Source: Streptomyces sp. NBC_00273 (GTDB taxonomy: Bacteria; Actinomycetota; Actinomycetes; Streptomycetales; Streptomycetaceae). From it: DNA of 64,000 nt. Of this stretch, positions 23,880 through 32,689 are shown piece after piece; position 1 is the first letter of the stretch, and every line of letters starts with the position of its first letter. The notes below the pieces were generated by a model. It saw nothing but the letters and a program-made list of their open reading frames with translations, did no database searches and was not told where the DNA came from. Position numbers and translations under genes: made by a program. The stretch is taken from positions 5,642,001 to 5,706,000 of the forward strand of contig NZ_CP108067.1 in the NCBI RefSeq assembly GCF_036178145.1, in the 5' to 3' direction.

Positions 23880-24943
23880 GAGGCGTCGTGTTCGACGGCA
23901 AGCAGGCTCAGGTGGTCGACGACCTGGAGATCCGGGACCCGGGGCCGGGGGAGGTGCTGGTCGCGATCGGCGCGGCCGGGCTGTGCCACAGCGACCTGTC
24001 GGTGATCGACGGGACGATCCCCTTCCCGCCGCCGGTGGTGCTCGGGCACGAGGGCGCGGGGGTCGTGGAGGCGGTGGGCCCGGGCGTCACCCACGTGGTG
24101 CCGGGCGATCACGTGGCGCTGTCCACCCTGGCCAACTGCGGGGCGTGCGCGGACTGCGACCGGGGTCGGCCGACGATGTGCCGCAAGGCGATCGGGATGC
24201 CGGGCCAGCCGTTCTCGCGGGGCGGGAAGCCGCTGTTCCAGTTCGCCTCCAACTCCGCCTTCGCCGAGCGCACGCTGGTCAAGGCCGTGCAGGCCGTGAA
24301 GATCCCGGCCGACATCCCGCTGACCTCGGCGGCGCTCATCGGCTGCGGGGTCCTCACGGGGGTGGGGGCCGTACTGAACCGGGCGCGGGTGGACCGCGGT
24401 GAGACGGTGGTCGTCATAGGCACCGGCGGCATCGGGCTGAACGTGCTGCAAGGGGCCCGGATCGCGGGCGCCACGACGATCGTGGCGGTGGACGCGAACC
24501 CGGCGAAGGAGGCGGTGGCCCGGCAGTTCGGCGCCACGCACTTCATCGACGCGTCCGCCGTGACCGACCCGTCGGCGGCGGTCCGCGAGATCCTGCCGAC
24601 CGGCGCCGACCACGCCTTCGAGTGCGTGGGCAACGTCAAGCTGATCCGCCAGGCGATCGACCTCCTCGACCGGCACGGCCAGGCGGTCCTGCTCGGCGTG
24701 CCCGGCTTCCGGGAGGAGGCGTCGTTCCTCGTGTCGTCCATGTACCTGGACAAGACGATCATGGGCTGCCGGTACGGGTCCTCCCGCCCGCAGCGCGACA
24801 TCGCGCTCTACGCCGAGCTCTACCGGCAGGGCGGGCTGCTGCTGGACGAACTGGTGACGGAGGTCTACCCGGTCGAGGACTTCGCCAAGGCCGTGGACGA
24901 CGCCCACCACGGACGGGTGGCCAGGGGAGTGCTCACCTTCTGA
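23876..24943 (+). CDS. zinc-dependent alcohol dehydrogenase (class III/NDMA-type)
   Basis: A 355-aa medium-chain dehydrogenase. Catalytic zinc ligands are in GLCHSDLSV and GHEGAGVVEAVG. The structural zinc lobe has four Cys (CGACADCDRGRPTMC). The NAD-binding loop is VVVIGTGGIGLNVLQGARIA. It starts at TTG 23876, overlapping the previous stop (TTGA), with AAGGAG at 23865-23870. It should oxidise an alcohol to an aldehyde in the catabolic pathway. It is the last gene of its operon; a strong hairpin follows at 24973. Confidence 0.9.
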   Translation: MRGVVFDGKQAQVVDDLEIRDPGPGEVLVAIGAAGLCHSDLSVIDGTIPFPPPVVLGHEGAGVVEAVGPGVTHVVPGDHVALSTLANCGACADCDRGRPTMCRKAIGMPGQPFSRGGKPLFQFASNSAFAERTLVKAVQAVKIPADIPLTSAALIGCGVLTGVGAVLNRARVDRGETVVVIGTGGIGLNVLQGARIAGATTIVAVDANPAKEAVARQFGATHFIDASAVTDPSAAVREILPTGADHAFECVGNVKLIRQAIDLLDRHGQAVLLGVPGFREEASFLVSSMYLDKTIMGCRYGSSRPQRDIALYAELYRQGGLLLDELVTEVYPVEDFAKAVDDAHHGRVARGVLTF

Positions 24944-24972
24944 CGCGCGGCCACCGCTCCCCGGAAACGGCT

Positions 24973-25016
24973 CGGCTCCCCCGCCGGCGGGATCGCACCC
25001 GCCGGCGGAGGAGCCG
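24973..25016. terminator. bidirectional hairpin terminator
   Basis: CGGCTC-CCCCGCCGGCGGG pairs with CCCGCCGGCGGAGGAGCCG around a six-base loop. It lies between the convergent alcohol dehydrogenase and D,D-carboxypeptidase genes and can stop transcripts from both sides. Confidence 0.75.
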
Positions 25017-25031
25017 TGAACCGTGTCACCG

Positions 25032-25964
25032 TCAGTCGAGGACGTCCGGGATCGGGTCGGTGTTGCCGCGCTGCAGTGCCGCCCCGGAGCCGGCGCTCGA
25101 ACCGAGCGCCCAGTCCATGAGCTTCATCGAGTCCGCGTAGCGCTCCTCGTCGTTCAGCAGGACGCCGATGACGGTCTTGCCGTTACGGGTCGCGGAGTAG
25201 ACGAGGCACTTGCCCGCGGCGGTGCCGGTGCCGGTCTTGACACCGATCGCACCCGGGTACGCGTAGCCGGTGGGACGCTCCCTGATGAGCAGGTTGCTGT
25301 TGCCCCACGTGGCGTCGGTCGAGGTGCCGCCCGTGCTGTAGGTCTTCGCCGCCACGATCTTCGGGAAGGTGACGCCCGACATCGCGTACTTGGTGAGCTT
25401 CGCCAGGTCGCGGGCGGTGGTGAGGTTCTTGCCGGTCGGCGAGATGCCGTCGAAGGAGTCGTAGACGGTCTTGGTCATGCCCAGCGACTTCGCCTTGGCG
25501 TTCATCTGTGCGATGAAGTCCGCCGTGCGGGCCTGCGTGGTCGCGCCCTTGCCGAAGGTGTCGGCGAGCGCGTAGGCCGCGTCGCAGCCCGACGGGAGCA
25601 TCAGCCCGTACAGCAGCTGGCGGACCGTCGGGGTGGAACCCACCTTCAGGTGGGCCGAGCTGGCGCCCTCGCGGACGACGTAGTCCACGTACTCCTGCTT
25701 GATGGTGATCTTCTGGTCGTAGTTCAGGTTGGGCGTGCGCATCACGACCTGGGCGGTCATGATCTTCGTGGTGCTCGCCCCCTGCCGCTGGGTGTCAGCG
25801 TCCTTGCTGGCCAGCGTGGCCCCGCTGGTGCCGTCGATCAGGATCGAGCCGGCGGCCGTGACGGGAGGTGCGGCGACCGGAGCCGCCGACGAGGCCGGCG
25901 CAGCGGCCACCAGGAAGGCCCCGGTGGCGACCGTGACGGCGATCGCGCCGCGCGTGCGGCGCAT
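25032..25964 (-). CDS. exported D-alanyl-D-alanine carboxypeptidase (peptidase S11)
   Basis: A 310-aa penicillin-binding-type enzyme that trims peptidoglycan stem peptides outside the membrane. A signal peptide is seen at the start (MRRTRGAIAVTVATGAFLVA, then AAPASSA). Catalytic motifs: SxxK as STTKIMTAQVV, SxN replaced by SGC (LPSGCDAAYALAD) and KTG (GVKTGTGTAAGKC). The Cys in the second motif is unusual relative to E. coli homologues. ATG 25964 starts at the signal peptide; an in-frame TTG at 25979 with GGGGA upstream is an alternative. It appears unrelated to the catabolic genes around it. Confidence 0.88.
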   Translation of the reverse strand: MRRTRGAIAVTVATGAFLVAAAPASSAAPVAAPPVTAAGSILIDGTSGATLASKDADTQRQGASTTKIMTAQVVMRTPNLNYDQKITIKQEYVDYVVREGASSAHLKVGSTPTVRQLLYGLMLPSGCDAAYALADTFGKGATTQARTADFIAQMNAKAKSLGMTKTVYDSFDGISPTGKNLTTARDLAKLTKYAMSGVTFPKIVAAKTYSTGGTSTDATWGNSNLLIRERPTGYAYPGAIGVKTGTGTAAGKCLVYSATRNGKTVIGVLLNDEERYADSMKLMDWALGSSAGSGAALQRGNTDPIPDVLD

Positions 25965-26111
25965 CAGGTTCAGTATCAAATCAAATCCCCGCGTTTCCGA
26001 AGAATTCCGAAGGGGCCCCAACGCCGAGGCGCCCCAGCCCCTGGGGGAGCTTACGCAGCGGACGGGCGCGGGGACATCGAACTGCCGCAGGAAGGCCGGC
26101 GAGCCGGTCGG

Positions 26112-26729
26112 TCAGTCGGCGAGGCGCCCGAAGCGGCCCTTGTGGAAGAGGAGCGGTTCGCCCTCACCGGCCGCACCCATGGCCACCACCCGGCCCACGA
26201 CGATGAGGTGGTCCCCGCCGGTGTGGACGGCCTGGATCCGGCAGTCGATCCAGGCGGGCACGGCGTCGAGCTGCGGCGATCCCGTGACGGGTGCGGGCGT
26301 GTGCGTCACCCCGGCGAACTTGTCCGCGCCGCTGACGGCGAAGGACCGGCACAACTCACCCTGTTCGGCGCCGAGGATGTTGACGCAGAACACCCCGGCG
26401 CGGGCGATCCGCGGCCAGGTGGTCGACGTACGGGCCACCATGAAGGTGACCAGGGGCGGGTCGAGGGACAGCGAGGCGAACGACTGGCAGGCGAAGCCGG
26501 CCGGGCCCTGCGCGTCCTCGCCGGGCGGTGCCGTGATGACGGTGACCCCGCTGGCGAAGTTCCCGAGTACGGCCCGGAACTCGGCGGGGGACACCGGCGC
26601 GCGCTCGTCCTCGCCGACGGCGCGCAGGTCGGGACGCGGCAGGGCGTCGACGGACTCGGGTTCCCGCTGCGCCGGGGCGGAGGTGGGGGAGCCCACTGAC
26701 CTGAGGTATCGGACGACGGTGGCCGCCAT
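26112..26729 (-). CDS. flavin reductase (HsaB-like, flavin:NAD(P)H oxidoreductase)
   Basis: A 205-aa flavin-binding protein. The central run FRAVLGNFASGVTVITA, GFACQSFASLSLDPPLVTFM, and GVFCVNILGAEQGELCRSF are diagnostic for reductases that supply reduced flavin to two-component monooxygenases, such as HsaB in sterol ring degradation. ATG 26729 is chosen (26744 lacks any ribosome site). Operator 4 lies 32 bases upstream. No oxygenase component lies beside it; the monooxygenase at 32686 is of another type, so the partner is unknown. Confidence 0.85.
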   Translation of the reverse strand: MAATVVRYLRSVGSPTSAPAQREPESVDALPRPDLRAVGEDERAPVSPAEFRAVLGNFASGVTVITAPPGEDAQGPAGFACQSFASLSLDPPLVTFMVARTSTTWPRIARAGVFCVNILGAEQGELCRSFAVSGADKFAGVTHTPAPVTGSPQLDAVPAWIDCRIQAVHTGGDHLIVVGRVVAMGAAGEGEPLLFHKGRFGRLAD

Positions 26730-26761
26730 CCCTGCATGTCCCATCACAGCAATGATTGAAG

Positions 26762-26776
26762 CTGACGGCCCGTCAG
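26762..26776. promoter_or_regulatory. inverted-repeat operator 4
   Basis: CTGACGGCCCGTCAG, a 6+6 palindrome with a three-base centre, upstream of the flavin reductase and in the gap shared with the divergent membrane protein gene. Confidence 0.85.
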
Positions 26777-26808
26777 ATAGGAAGGGGTGGGGATGTGGGT
26801 CCTGTTGA

Positions 26809-26864
26809 TTGAACGCGTTCAAGTCTGGTGTAGAGTCTCGCCCCGGGTAATTGAACGCGTTCAG
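26809..26864. promoter_or_regulatory. two 14-bp palindromes TTGAACGCGTTCAA, 42 bp apart
   Basis: TTGAACGCGTTCAA at 26809-26822 and TTGAACGCGTTCAG at 26851-26864. The spacing of 42 bases equals four helical turns, so two dimers would bind on the same DNA face. They differ from the CTGAC operators and lie nearer to the membrane-protein gene at 26885, with the second site ending 20 bases before its start. A second regulator is implied; no matching regulator gene is adjacent. Confidence 0.75.
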
Positions 26865-26884
26865 GTCGGGGTGGGGTGGTCGGC

Positions 26885-27814
26885 ATGGTGCAAACGGTGC
26901 GGGCGGGACGGGTGCCACGGGCGGGCGACCGCGGAGGGTGGGCCGCGGCCCCCGGCGCGGAGGTCGTCTTCGCCGGACAGCTCCTGATCGGGGCCGTCCT
27001 CTGGTGGATACTCACACCCCCGAGCGACGACTACGGCCTCGGTCCGGGACCCGGATTCGGCGTGCTCGTGCTCTTCCTGGCGGCGGCCGCGATCACCTCC
27101 GTCCTGCTCCTGGGCGCCGCCGTCCTGCACGCCCTCGTCTTCACCCGCCCCGCCCTGGCCCTGTCCCGCCGGACCGGCCGGCGGCTCGTCGCACCGGCCT
27201 ACCTCCTCGGGGCATCGGCGGCCTGCGCGCTGCTCCCCTGGTGCGCGGGGGCCCCGTACGCCGCCTCGCTCGCCTGGATCGGGGGCAGCGGCGCACTCCC
27301 CCTGCTGGTGGCGGGCCTGGGGCTGCGCAGCACCCGGTCGACCGCCTTCGTCGGGACGGTGGCGAGCGCTCTGTCCGGGGTGCTCGCGCTGACCGCCCTG
27401 ATCGTCGGGCTCGAGCTGACGGACGGAGCCGCACTGGGTGAATTCGAGCCGCCCCGGCTGGCACGCGCGCAGTACGCGGGCGAGTGGCGCGGGACGGACG
27501 GCGGGGTGGTCCGGCTCCGGGAGGGCGGCGATCTCGTGGTCGAGGACCTCCCGGTGGACCGGCGCCGAGCGGGAGGCTCCGACCACGTGGTGACGCGCTG
27601 CACGGCCACCGGCACCTGGCAGGAACGGCCCGCCGACACCCGCGTCCACCAGCGCGCCGGAGTGGACCTGAGCGTCACGGACTGCGCCGGCTGGGAGCGG
27701 ACCTGGCAGGTGGCCGGGACCGTGGACCGGCCCGAACTGTTCCAGGTGGTCGGCGACCCGGACGCCGGCGGGCTGCGGATCCTGCGCCGCGTGCCCGTAC
27801 CCCCACACGGGTGA
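26885..27814 (+). CDS. membrane protein of unknown function (four helices plus outer domain)
   Basis: A 309-aa protein. Four hydrophobic segments are seen: VVFAGQLLIGAVLWWILT, GFGVLVLFLAAAAITSVLLL, LLGASAACALLPWCAGAPYA and GTVASALSGVLALTALIVGL. After them come ~130 residues that look exported, with YAGEWRGTDGGVVRLREGG and two Cys. No enzyme motif is found. The ATG at 26885 is used, with GTG 26876 as alternative. It is preceded by the two 14-bp palindromes, which probably regulate it. The function is unknown. Confidence 0.7.
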   Translation: MVQTVRAGRVPRAGDRGGWAAAPGAEVVFAGQLLIGAVLWWILTPPSDDYGLGPGPGFGVLVLFLAAAAITSVLLLGAAVLHALVFTRPALALSRRTGRRLVAPAYLLGASAACALLPWCAGAPYAASLAWIGGSGALPLLVAGLGLRSTRSTAFVGTVASALSGVLALTALIVGLELTDGAALGEFEPPRLARAQYAGEWRGTDGGVVRLREGGDLVVEDLPVDRRRAGGSDHVVTRCTATGTWQERPADTRVHQRAGVDLSVTDCAGWERTWQVAGTVDRPELFQVVGDPDAGGLRILRRVPVPPHG

Positions 27815-27912
27815 AACCCCCCGCCTCCGTGGGTCCGTACGCCCGGGCGCGGGTGGAGGCTCGGCATCGTGGCAGCGACCTCGTACCGCCGCCGTAGTCC
27901 CGGGAGGACCCC

Positions 27913-28698
27913 ATGCTCGGCACCGACTTCACCACCGGATCACCCAACTGGCTCGACCTCGGCAGCCCCGACACCGCGGCGGCCGCCGCGTTCTACGGCG
28001 CCGTCCTCGGCTGGGAGTTCGTCTCCGCCGGACCCGAGGCGGGCGGGTACGGGTTCTTCCAGGTGGACGGCAAGACCGTCGCCGCACTCGGGCCGCTCAC
28101 CGAGGAGGGGGCCACGTCCGCCTGGATGCAGCACTTCATGACCCCCGACATCCAGGCCACCGCGACGGCCGTCACCGCCGGCGGCGGCACGGTCCGGACG
28201 GAGCCCATGGACGTCATGGGAGAGGGCTGGCTGGCCCAGTTCACCGACCCGCAGGGCGCCGAGTTCGCCTGCTGGCAGCCCGGGAAGACCAAAGGACTCC
28301 AGCTGACCTCCGCCGACAACACGCTGGTGTGGACGGAACTCCACGTGCCGGACCCCGTCGCCGACATCACCTTCTACGCCGGCGTGTTCGGCTGGCGCAG
28401 CGCCGAGATGCCCGCGCCCGGAATGACGTACCGGGTACTGAGCACCGCCGACGGTGACCAGCAGGACGCCTCCTTCGGCGGGGTCGCCCCCTTCCTGGGC
28501 GAGGGCGGGGAGGAGCAGGCGCGCTGGGTGCCGTACTTCGCCTCGGCGGACGTCGACGCCATCGTCGCGGCGGCCAAGGCGGGCGGCGGAACGGTGATCA
28601 TGCCGGCCACCGACCTCCCCGAGGTCGGCCGGATCGCCTGGCTGGCCGACCCGGCCGGAGCGGTGTTCGCGCTGCTCAAGCCCGACCCGCGGATGTAG
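27913..28698 (+). CDS. VOC (glyoxalase/bleomycin-resistance) superfamily protein, two domains
   Basis: A 261-aa protein made of two VOC modules (residues ~8-123 and ~133-258). Each shows the start pattern NWLDLGSPDTAAAAAFYGAV or WTELHVPDPVADITFYAGVF and the end pattern DPQGAEFACWQPG or DPAGAVFALLKPD. Such proteins bind metals or small molecules and may be isomerases, dioxygenases or resistance proteins. ATG 27913 has GGGAGG upstream. It converges with the enoyl-CoA hydratase gene, seven bases away. A similar protein is at 40428. Confidence 0.85.
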   Translation: MLGTDFTTGSPNWLDLGSPDTAAAAAFYGAVLGWEFVSAGPEAGGYGFFQVDGKTVAALGPLTEEGATSAWMQHFMTPDIQATATAVTAGGGTVRTEPMDVMGEGWLAQFTDPQGAEFACWQPGKTKGLQLTSADNTLVWTELHVPDPVADITFYAGVFGWRSAEMPAPGMTYRVLSTADGDQQDASFGGVAPFLGEGGEEQARWVPYFASADVDAIVAAAKAGGGTVIMPATDLPEVGRIAWLADPAGAVFALLKPDPRM

Positions 28699-28705
28699 TC
28701 CAGGG

Positions 28706-29509
28706 TCAGCGGCCGAGGTACTTGGGCGTGCGGCGCTCCACGAAGCTCGCCACGCCCTCGTTCGCGTCGGCGGTGGTCATGTTGATCTCCTGAGCGGTGG
28801 CCTCGGCGGCCAGGGCGGCCGCCCGGTCGCCGTCCAGGGAGGCGTTGACCAGCTGCTTGGTCATGGCCAGGGCCCGGGTGGGCCCCTGGGCGAGCCGCTC
28901 GGCCCATTCCCGGGCCGTCGCCTCCAACTCCTCGGCCGGAACCACCCGGTTGACCAGGCCCAGGCGTTCGGCCTCGGCGGCCGGGACGGCGTCGCCGAAG
29001 AACATCAGCTCCTTGGCCTTCTGCGGGCCGACGAGCCGGGGCAGCAGGTACGCGCCCCCGCCGTCGGGAACCAGACCGCGCCGGACGAACACCTCGATGA
29101 AACGGGCCGGTTCGGCGGCGATCACGAGGTCGCACGCGAGGGCGAGGTGGGCGCCGATACCGGCCGCCGTGCCGTTGACGGCGGCGAGGACGGGCTTCTC
29201 GCAGTCGAGCACGGCGGTGATCAGGCGCTGCGCGCCGAGGCGGATCATCCGGGCGACGTCGCCGGCGACGCGCTCCCCACCGGCGGCGGGGCCGCCGCGC
29301 AGGTCGGCGCCCGCACAGAAGCCCTTGCCGGTGGCGGTGACGACGACGGCCCGCACGGCCGGGTCGGCGGAGGCCTCGCCGAGCAGCGCGATGACGCGCT
29401 CGCGCTGGTCCCAGGTGACGGCGTTCATCGCCTCGGGGCGGTTGAGGGTGATCCACGAGACGTTGCTCTCGATCCGGTGGAGGACTTCGTCCTCGGGGGC
29501 GGCGGTCAT
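28706..29509 (-). CDS. enoyl-CoA hydratase/isomerase family protein (PaaG/ECI-like)
   Basis: A 267-aa crotonase-fold enzyme. WITLNRPEAMNAVTW, GFCAGADLRGGP and AAVNGTAAGIGAHLALACDL form the CoA and oxyanion site. The two hydratase Glu are absent: His and Phe occupy their places. Instead FVRRGLVPDGGGAYLLPRLV has the Asp used by isomerases such as PaaG and ECI. It is therefore more likely a double-bond or ring isomerase than a hydratase. It has no CTGAC operator and is the only core catabolic gene here without one. Confidence 0.85.
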   Translation of the reverse strand: MTAAPEDEVLHRIESNVSWITLNRPEAMNAVTWDQRERVIALLGEASADPAVRAVVVTATGKGFCAGADLRGGPAAGGERVAGDVARMIRLGAQRLITAVLDCEKPVLAAVNGTAAGIGAHLALACDLVIAAEPARFIEVFVRRGLVPDGGGAYLLPRLVGPQKAKELMFFGDAVPAAEAERLGLVNRVVPAEELEATAREWAERLAQGPTRALAMTKQLVNASLDGDRAAALAAEATAQEINMTTADANEGVASFVERRTPKYLGR

Positions 29510-29574
29510 GGGTGAACTCCCCTTCGCGGGTGGACGGACGCGGCCGGGCCGCCGGCGGGGCCGGAATCCCCAGC

Positions 29575-29645
29575 CCGCGCGGCGATTGAGCGCACGGGCG
29601 CGCAGCGCACGTACGGGGTCCGGGGCGGAGCCCCGGGAAGCGGCG
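29575..29645 (+). repeat. Streptomyces-type intergenic repeat, copy 3
   Basis: GCCCGCGCGGCGATTGAGCG, then GGGGTCCGGGGCGGAGCCCCG and GGAAGC: the same class as the units at 6128 and 6238. It lies upstream of the enoyl-CoA hydratase gene and downstream of the CoA ligase gene, both minus-strand, and contains a GGGGC-GGAGCCCCG hairpin. Confidence 0.55.
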
Positions 29646-29660
29646 GGGCAGGAGCGCAGC

Positions 29661-31895
29661 TCAGCGGCAGATGGCGAGCGCGTCCAGCGCCACCGCCCCC
29701 TGCCCCCGGGGGAGCACCATCAGCGGGTTGATGTCCAGCTCGGACAGCTCGTCGCCCAGCTCGAGCGCCATCCGCTGGATCCGCAGGACGACCTCCACCA
29801 GGGCGTCCACATCGGCCGGGGGCGCCCCCCGTACGCCCTCCAGGAGCGCATGCCCGCGCAGCTCCCGCAGCATCGCCCGCGCCTGGTCCTCGCCGAACGG
29901 CGGCACGCGGACCGCCGCGTCGTGCAGGACCTCCACCAGGACCCCGCCCAGCCCGACGGTGACGGTGGGGCCGAAGAGGTCGTCCTGGGTCACGCCGACG
30001 ACCATCTCCACGCCCCGCTCCACCATCTGGCAGACCAGGATCCCGTCCAGCGGCACGTTCTCGTAGCGCGCGATGTCGGTCAGCTCCCGGTACGCGTCAC
30101 GGATCTGGCTCGCCGAGGTGAGGCCGATCTTCACCAGGCCGAGCTCCGTCTTGTGCCCCAGCTGCGGGCCCGAGGCCTTCATCACCACCGGGTACCCGAC
30201 CAGCCCGGCCGCGCGGACCGCAGCCGCCGCGCTGGTCACCAGCTGCTCGCGGGGGACCCGTATCCCGTAGGCGCGCAGGAGCTGCTTCGCCGCGTGTTCG
30301 CTGAGCTGCTGGGACGGCCGCATGAGGGCCTGCGCCTTGCGGTACGAGGGCGAGGGCGTGCGCGGTGCGTCCTCGAAGGGGGAGCGGTAGCCGGCGGTGA
30401 AGCGGTGGTGGCCGAGGTAGGCGCGGACGGCGGTGATGCAGTTGCCGAAGGTGCGGAAGGTGGCCACGCGGGAGGAGCCGAGGAGGGTGGTGCGGTAGGC
30501 GTCCTCGGTGCCGACGGGGGAGCCCCAGATCACGCAGACCAGCTTGTCGCTCTGCTCGGCGGCGTCCACCAGGTCCTGCGCGAGCTTGTCGCTCATGGGC
30601 GGGAACGGGCCGGTGATCGGGCAGATCAGGACGCCGACGGACGGGTCCGCGAGGATCGCGTCGATGATCTTGCGGCCGCGCCAGTCGCCCACCGGGTGAC
30701 CGCCGTTGTCGACGGGGTTGGCGACGTTCAGGTACCCGGGGATCCACTGGTGGAGTTCGTCCTGCTTGGCCTGCGAGAGGGTGGGCAGGGTCAGGCCCGC
30801 CTCCGTGGCCAGGTCGGAGAAGTGGGCCCCGGTGCCGCCGGAGATGGAGTAGACGACGACCCCGTCCGCCTTGGGCCTGCGGGCCCGGGCGAGCAGGGCC
30901 GCGGTGTCCTGGAGCTCGTCGAGACCGTCGACGCGGATGACGCCGAACTGGCGCATGGCGGCGTCCACGACGGTGTCGGCGCCGGTCAACTTCCCGGTGT
31001 GGGAGGCGGCCATCCGGGCGCCGGTCTCGGTGCGGCCGACCTTGACGGCGACGACGGGGACGCCGTTGCGGGCGGCGTGGTCGGCGGCGAGCAGGAAGGA
31101 CCGGCCGTCCTTGAGGCCCTCCACGTAGCAGGCGATGGCCCCGACCTCGGGCTGCTCGGCGAAGTAGGAGATGAAGTCGGAGGTCTCCAGGTCCGCCTCG
31201 TTGCCGGTGGGCGCCCAGTGGGAGAGGCGGATGCCCAGCTCCTGGAGGGTGTAGACGGGCCGGCCCTGGTGGCCGGACTGGGTGATGAGGGCGATCGCCG
31301 GGCCGTCGAGGTCCTCGCGGAACTCCTCGAAGGCGTTGAGGTTGGTGTTCGGGCCGAGCAGGCGCAGGCCGGAGCCCCGGACCGCGGCGCCGAGCCGCTC
31401 CTGGGCGGCGGCTCCCGCCTCGCCGGTCTCGGCGAAGCCGGAGGCGAAGGCGACCGCGAACTTGACCTTGGTCTCGGCCAGCTCCTCGATGACGGGGAGC
31501 GGGTCGGCGACGAGGAGGACGGCGAGGTCCACCTGTTCGGGCAGGTCGGCCACGGTGGCGTGGCAGGTCAGCCCGAAGACGGTGGGGCGGGTGGGGTGCA
31601 CGGGGTGGATCCGGGCGCCGACGCGCTCCGCCCAGGCGATGAGCTGACGGGTGATCCCGGTGTTCGGCCGGCCCTCCGCGTCGGAGGCCCCGATGACGGC
31701 CACGGACTCGGGCCGGAAGAACCGGTCGAGGTCGGGGACCTCGGCGTACAGCGGTCGTCCGCTGACGTCCAGGGGGACCGCGTCGTCGGCGGAGGGGGCC
31801 GCCGACGAGTGGACGGCGGTCCTGGGAGACTCCCCGCAGGCCTCGACACGTGCGCGGAAGTCGGTGGTGAGGGTGCCGTGAGTAGATCCAAGCAT
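29661..31895 (-). CDS. ADP-forming-type acyl-CoA synthetase (CoA-binding + ATP-grasp)
   Basis: A 744-aa protein. Residues ~55-150 form a CoA-binding Rossmann domain (PESVAVIGASDAEGRPNTGI), the middle is succinyl-CoA-ligase-like (ALITQSGHQGRPVYTLQELG, VYSISGGTGAHFSDLATEAG), and the C-terminal ~220 residues are an ATP-grasp domain (GYPVVMKASGPQLGHKTELG, LSELDINPLMVLP). It activates an acid with ATP, or works in reverse to make ATP. It starts at ATG 31895 with AGGAG upstream and has two operators (31942, 31966) before it. The N-terminal 45 residues are variable. Confidence 0.87.
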   Translation of the reverse strand: MLGSTHGTLTTDFRARVEACGESPRTAVHSSAAPSADDAVPLDVSGRPLYAEVPDLDRFFRPESVAVIGASDAEGRPNTGITRQLIAWAERVGARIHPVHPTRPTVFGLTCHATVADLPEQVDLAVLLVADPLPVIEELAETKVKFAVAFASGFAETGEAGAAAQERLGAAVRGSGLRLLGPNTNLNAFEEFREDLDGPAIALITQSGHQGRPVYTLQELGIRLSHWAPTGNEADLETSDFISYFAEQPEVGAIACYVEGLKDGRSFLLAADHAARNGVPVVAVKVGRTETGARMAASHTGKLTGADTVVDAAMRQFGVIRVDGLDELQDTAALLARARRPKADGVVVYSISGGTGAHFSDLATEAGLTLPTLSQAKQDELHQWIPGYLNVANPVDNGGHPVGDWRGRKIIDAILADPSVGVLICPITGPFPPMSDKLAQDLVDAAEQSDKLVCVIWGSPVGTEDAYRTTLLGSSRVATFRTFGNCITAVRAYLGHHRFTAGYRSPFEDAPRTPSPSYRKAQALMRPSQQLSEHAAKQLLRAYGIRVPREQLVTSAAAAVRAAGLVGYPVVMKASGPQLGHKTELGLVKIGLTSASQIRDAYRELTDIARYENVPLDGILVCQMVERGVEMVVGVTQDDLFGPTVTVGLGGVLVEVLHDAAVRVPPFGEDQARAMLRELRGHALLEGVRGAPPADVDALVEVVLRIQRMALELGDELSELDINPLMVLPRGQGAVALDALAICR

Positions 31896-31941
31896 CGTTG
31901 CCGCCCGCTCCTGCTCGATGAACCTCGATGGAACTCAATAA

Positions 31942-31956
31942 CTGACGTGCAGTCAG
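31942..31956. promoter_or_regulatory. inverted-repeat operator 5
   Basis: CTGACGTGCAGTCAG, 46 bases upstream of the ADP-forming acyl-CoA synthetase start. It is paired with operator 6, with start-to-start spacing of 24 bases. Confidence 0.78.
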
Positions 31957-31965
31957 ATTACTGAA

Positions 31966-31980
31966 CTGACGTTCCGTCAG
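31966..31980. promoter_or_regulatory. inverted-repeat operator 6
   Basis: CTGACGTTCCGTCAG, the second site before the ADP-forming synthetase. This is the only promoter in the window with two adjacent copies. Confidence 0.85.
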
Positions 31981-32116
31981 GAACAGGGCTGCGCAGGAAA
32001 GGTGTGGAGGTGGTGTGTTGAAGTGAACGGTGACAGATCCCGCCGGGGCCGGTCCAGGGCGCGATTCGGCCGACACGGCGACCGGGCGGGTCCGCCCCGC
32101 CCGGCCGCCCGGCAGC

Positions 32117-32689
32117 TCACAGCAGCGCCGTCTCCACCCGGCCGGTGAACCGGCCGCCGATCTGATCCGCGAGCCACCGGACACGGGCGGTGTGCGCGGG
32201 CCAGGCGGTGTTCCGCACGTGCACGTGGACGGTGTGGTCCTCGGACAGCTCGCACTGGTAGAGGTCTCGGGAGTTGACCGAGAGCGTGAGGTACGCGTAC
32301 TTCTGCGAGACGCGCTCCAGTCCGGCCTCGGGCACCTCGGGCCAGGCGTTCAGATCGAACCGGACGGCCGCCGGGTCGGGACCCAGCGCGGCGATGAACG
32401 GCTCGGCGAGTTCGAGCGGGTGGCACCAGTCGAACACCGCGATCGGCAGGCACCGCGCCGGGTCGTCGCCGGCTTCCGACGAGGCCTGCTCGGGTGCGTC
32501 CATGGACCGCCATTTGAGGGCGGGCAGCACCTCGAGCACACGGGCCAGGACCTCCGGCGACCGGATCACGGCCTCGAAGTCGACCTCCCCGCCCGAGGTG
32601 TCCGCGATGTCCAGCAGGGTGCGCACGGCGCGGATCGCCTCCTCCAGGTCGGGCGTCGTCAGGACGGCGGCGGCATCGGAATTGCTCAT
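32117..32689 (-). CDS. hypothetical protein coupled to the flavin monooxygenase
   Basis: A 190-aa soluble acidic protein starting at ATG 32689, overlapping the monooxygenase stop by ATGA. The N-terminal third is helical (TPDLEEAIRAVRTLLDIAD). The rest has mixed strands with FDWCHPLELAEPFIAALG and HVRNTAWPAHTARVRWLADQ. I do not recognise a family. The tight overlap means it is made together with the monooxygenase and may be a partner or an unrelated passenger. Confidence 0.65.
   Translation of the reverse strand: MSNSDAAAVLTTPDLEEAIRAVRTLLDIADTSGGEVDFEAVIRSPEVLARVLEVLPALKWRSMDAPEQASSEAGDDPARCLPIAVFDWCHPLELAEPFIAALGPDPAAVRFDLNAWPEVPEAGLERVSQKYAYLTLSVNSRDLYQCELSEDHTVHVHVRNTAWPAHTARVRWLADQIGGRFTGRVETALL

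Noticed and set aside
28797..31964. A 3.2-kb open frame on the plus strand
   Set aside because: It lies opposite the enoyl-CoA hydratase-like and ADP-forming synthetase genes, has no family motif and is Gly/Arg/Asp-rich, as expected for an antisense frame in G+C-rich DNA.
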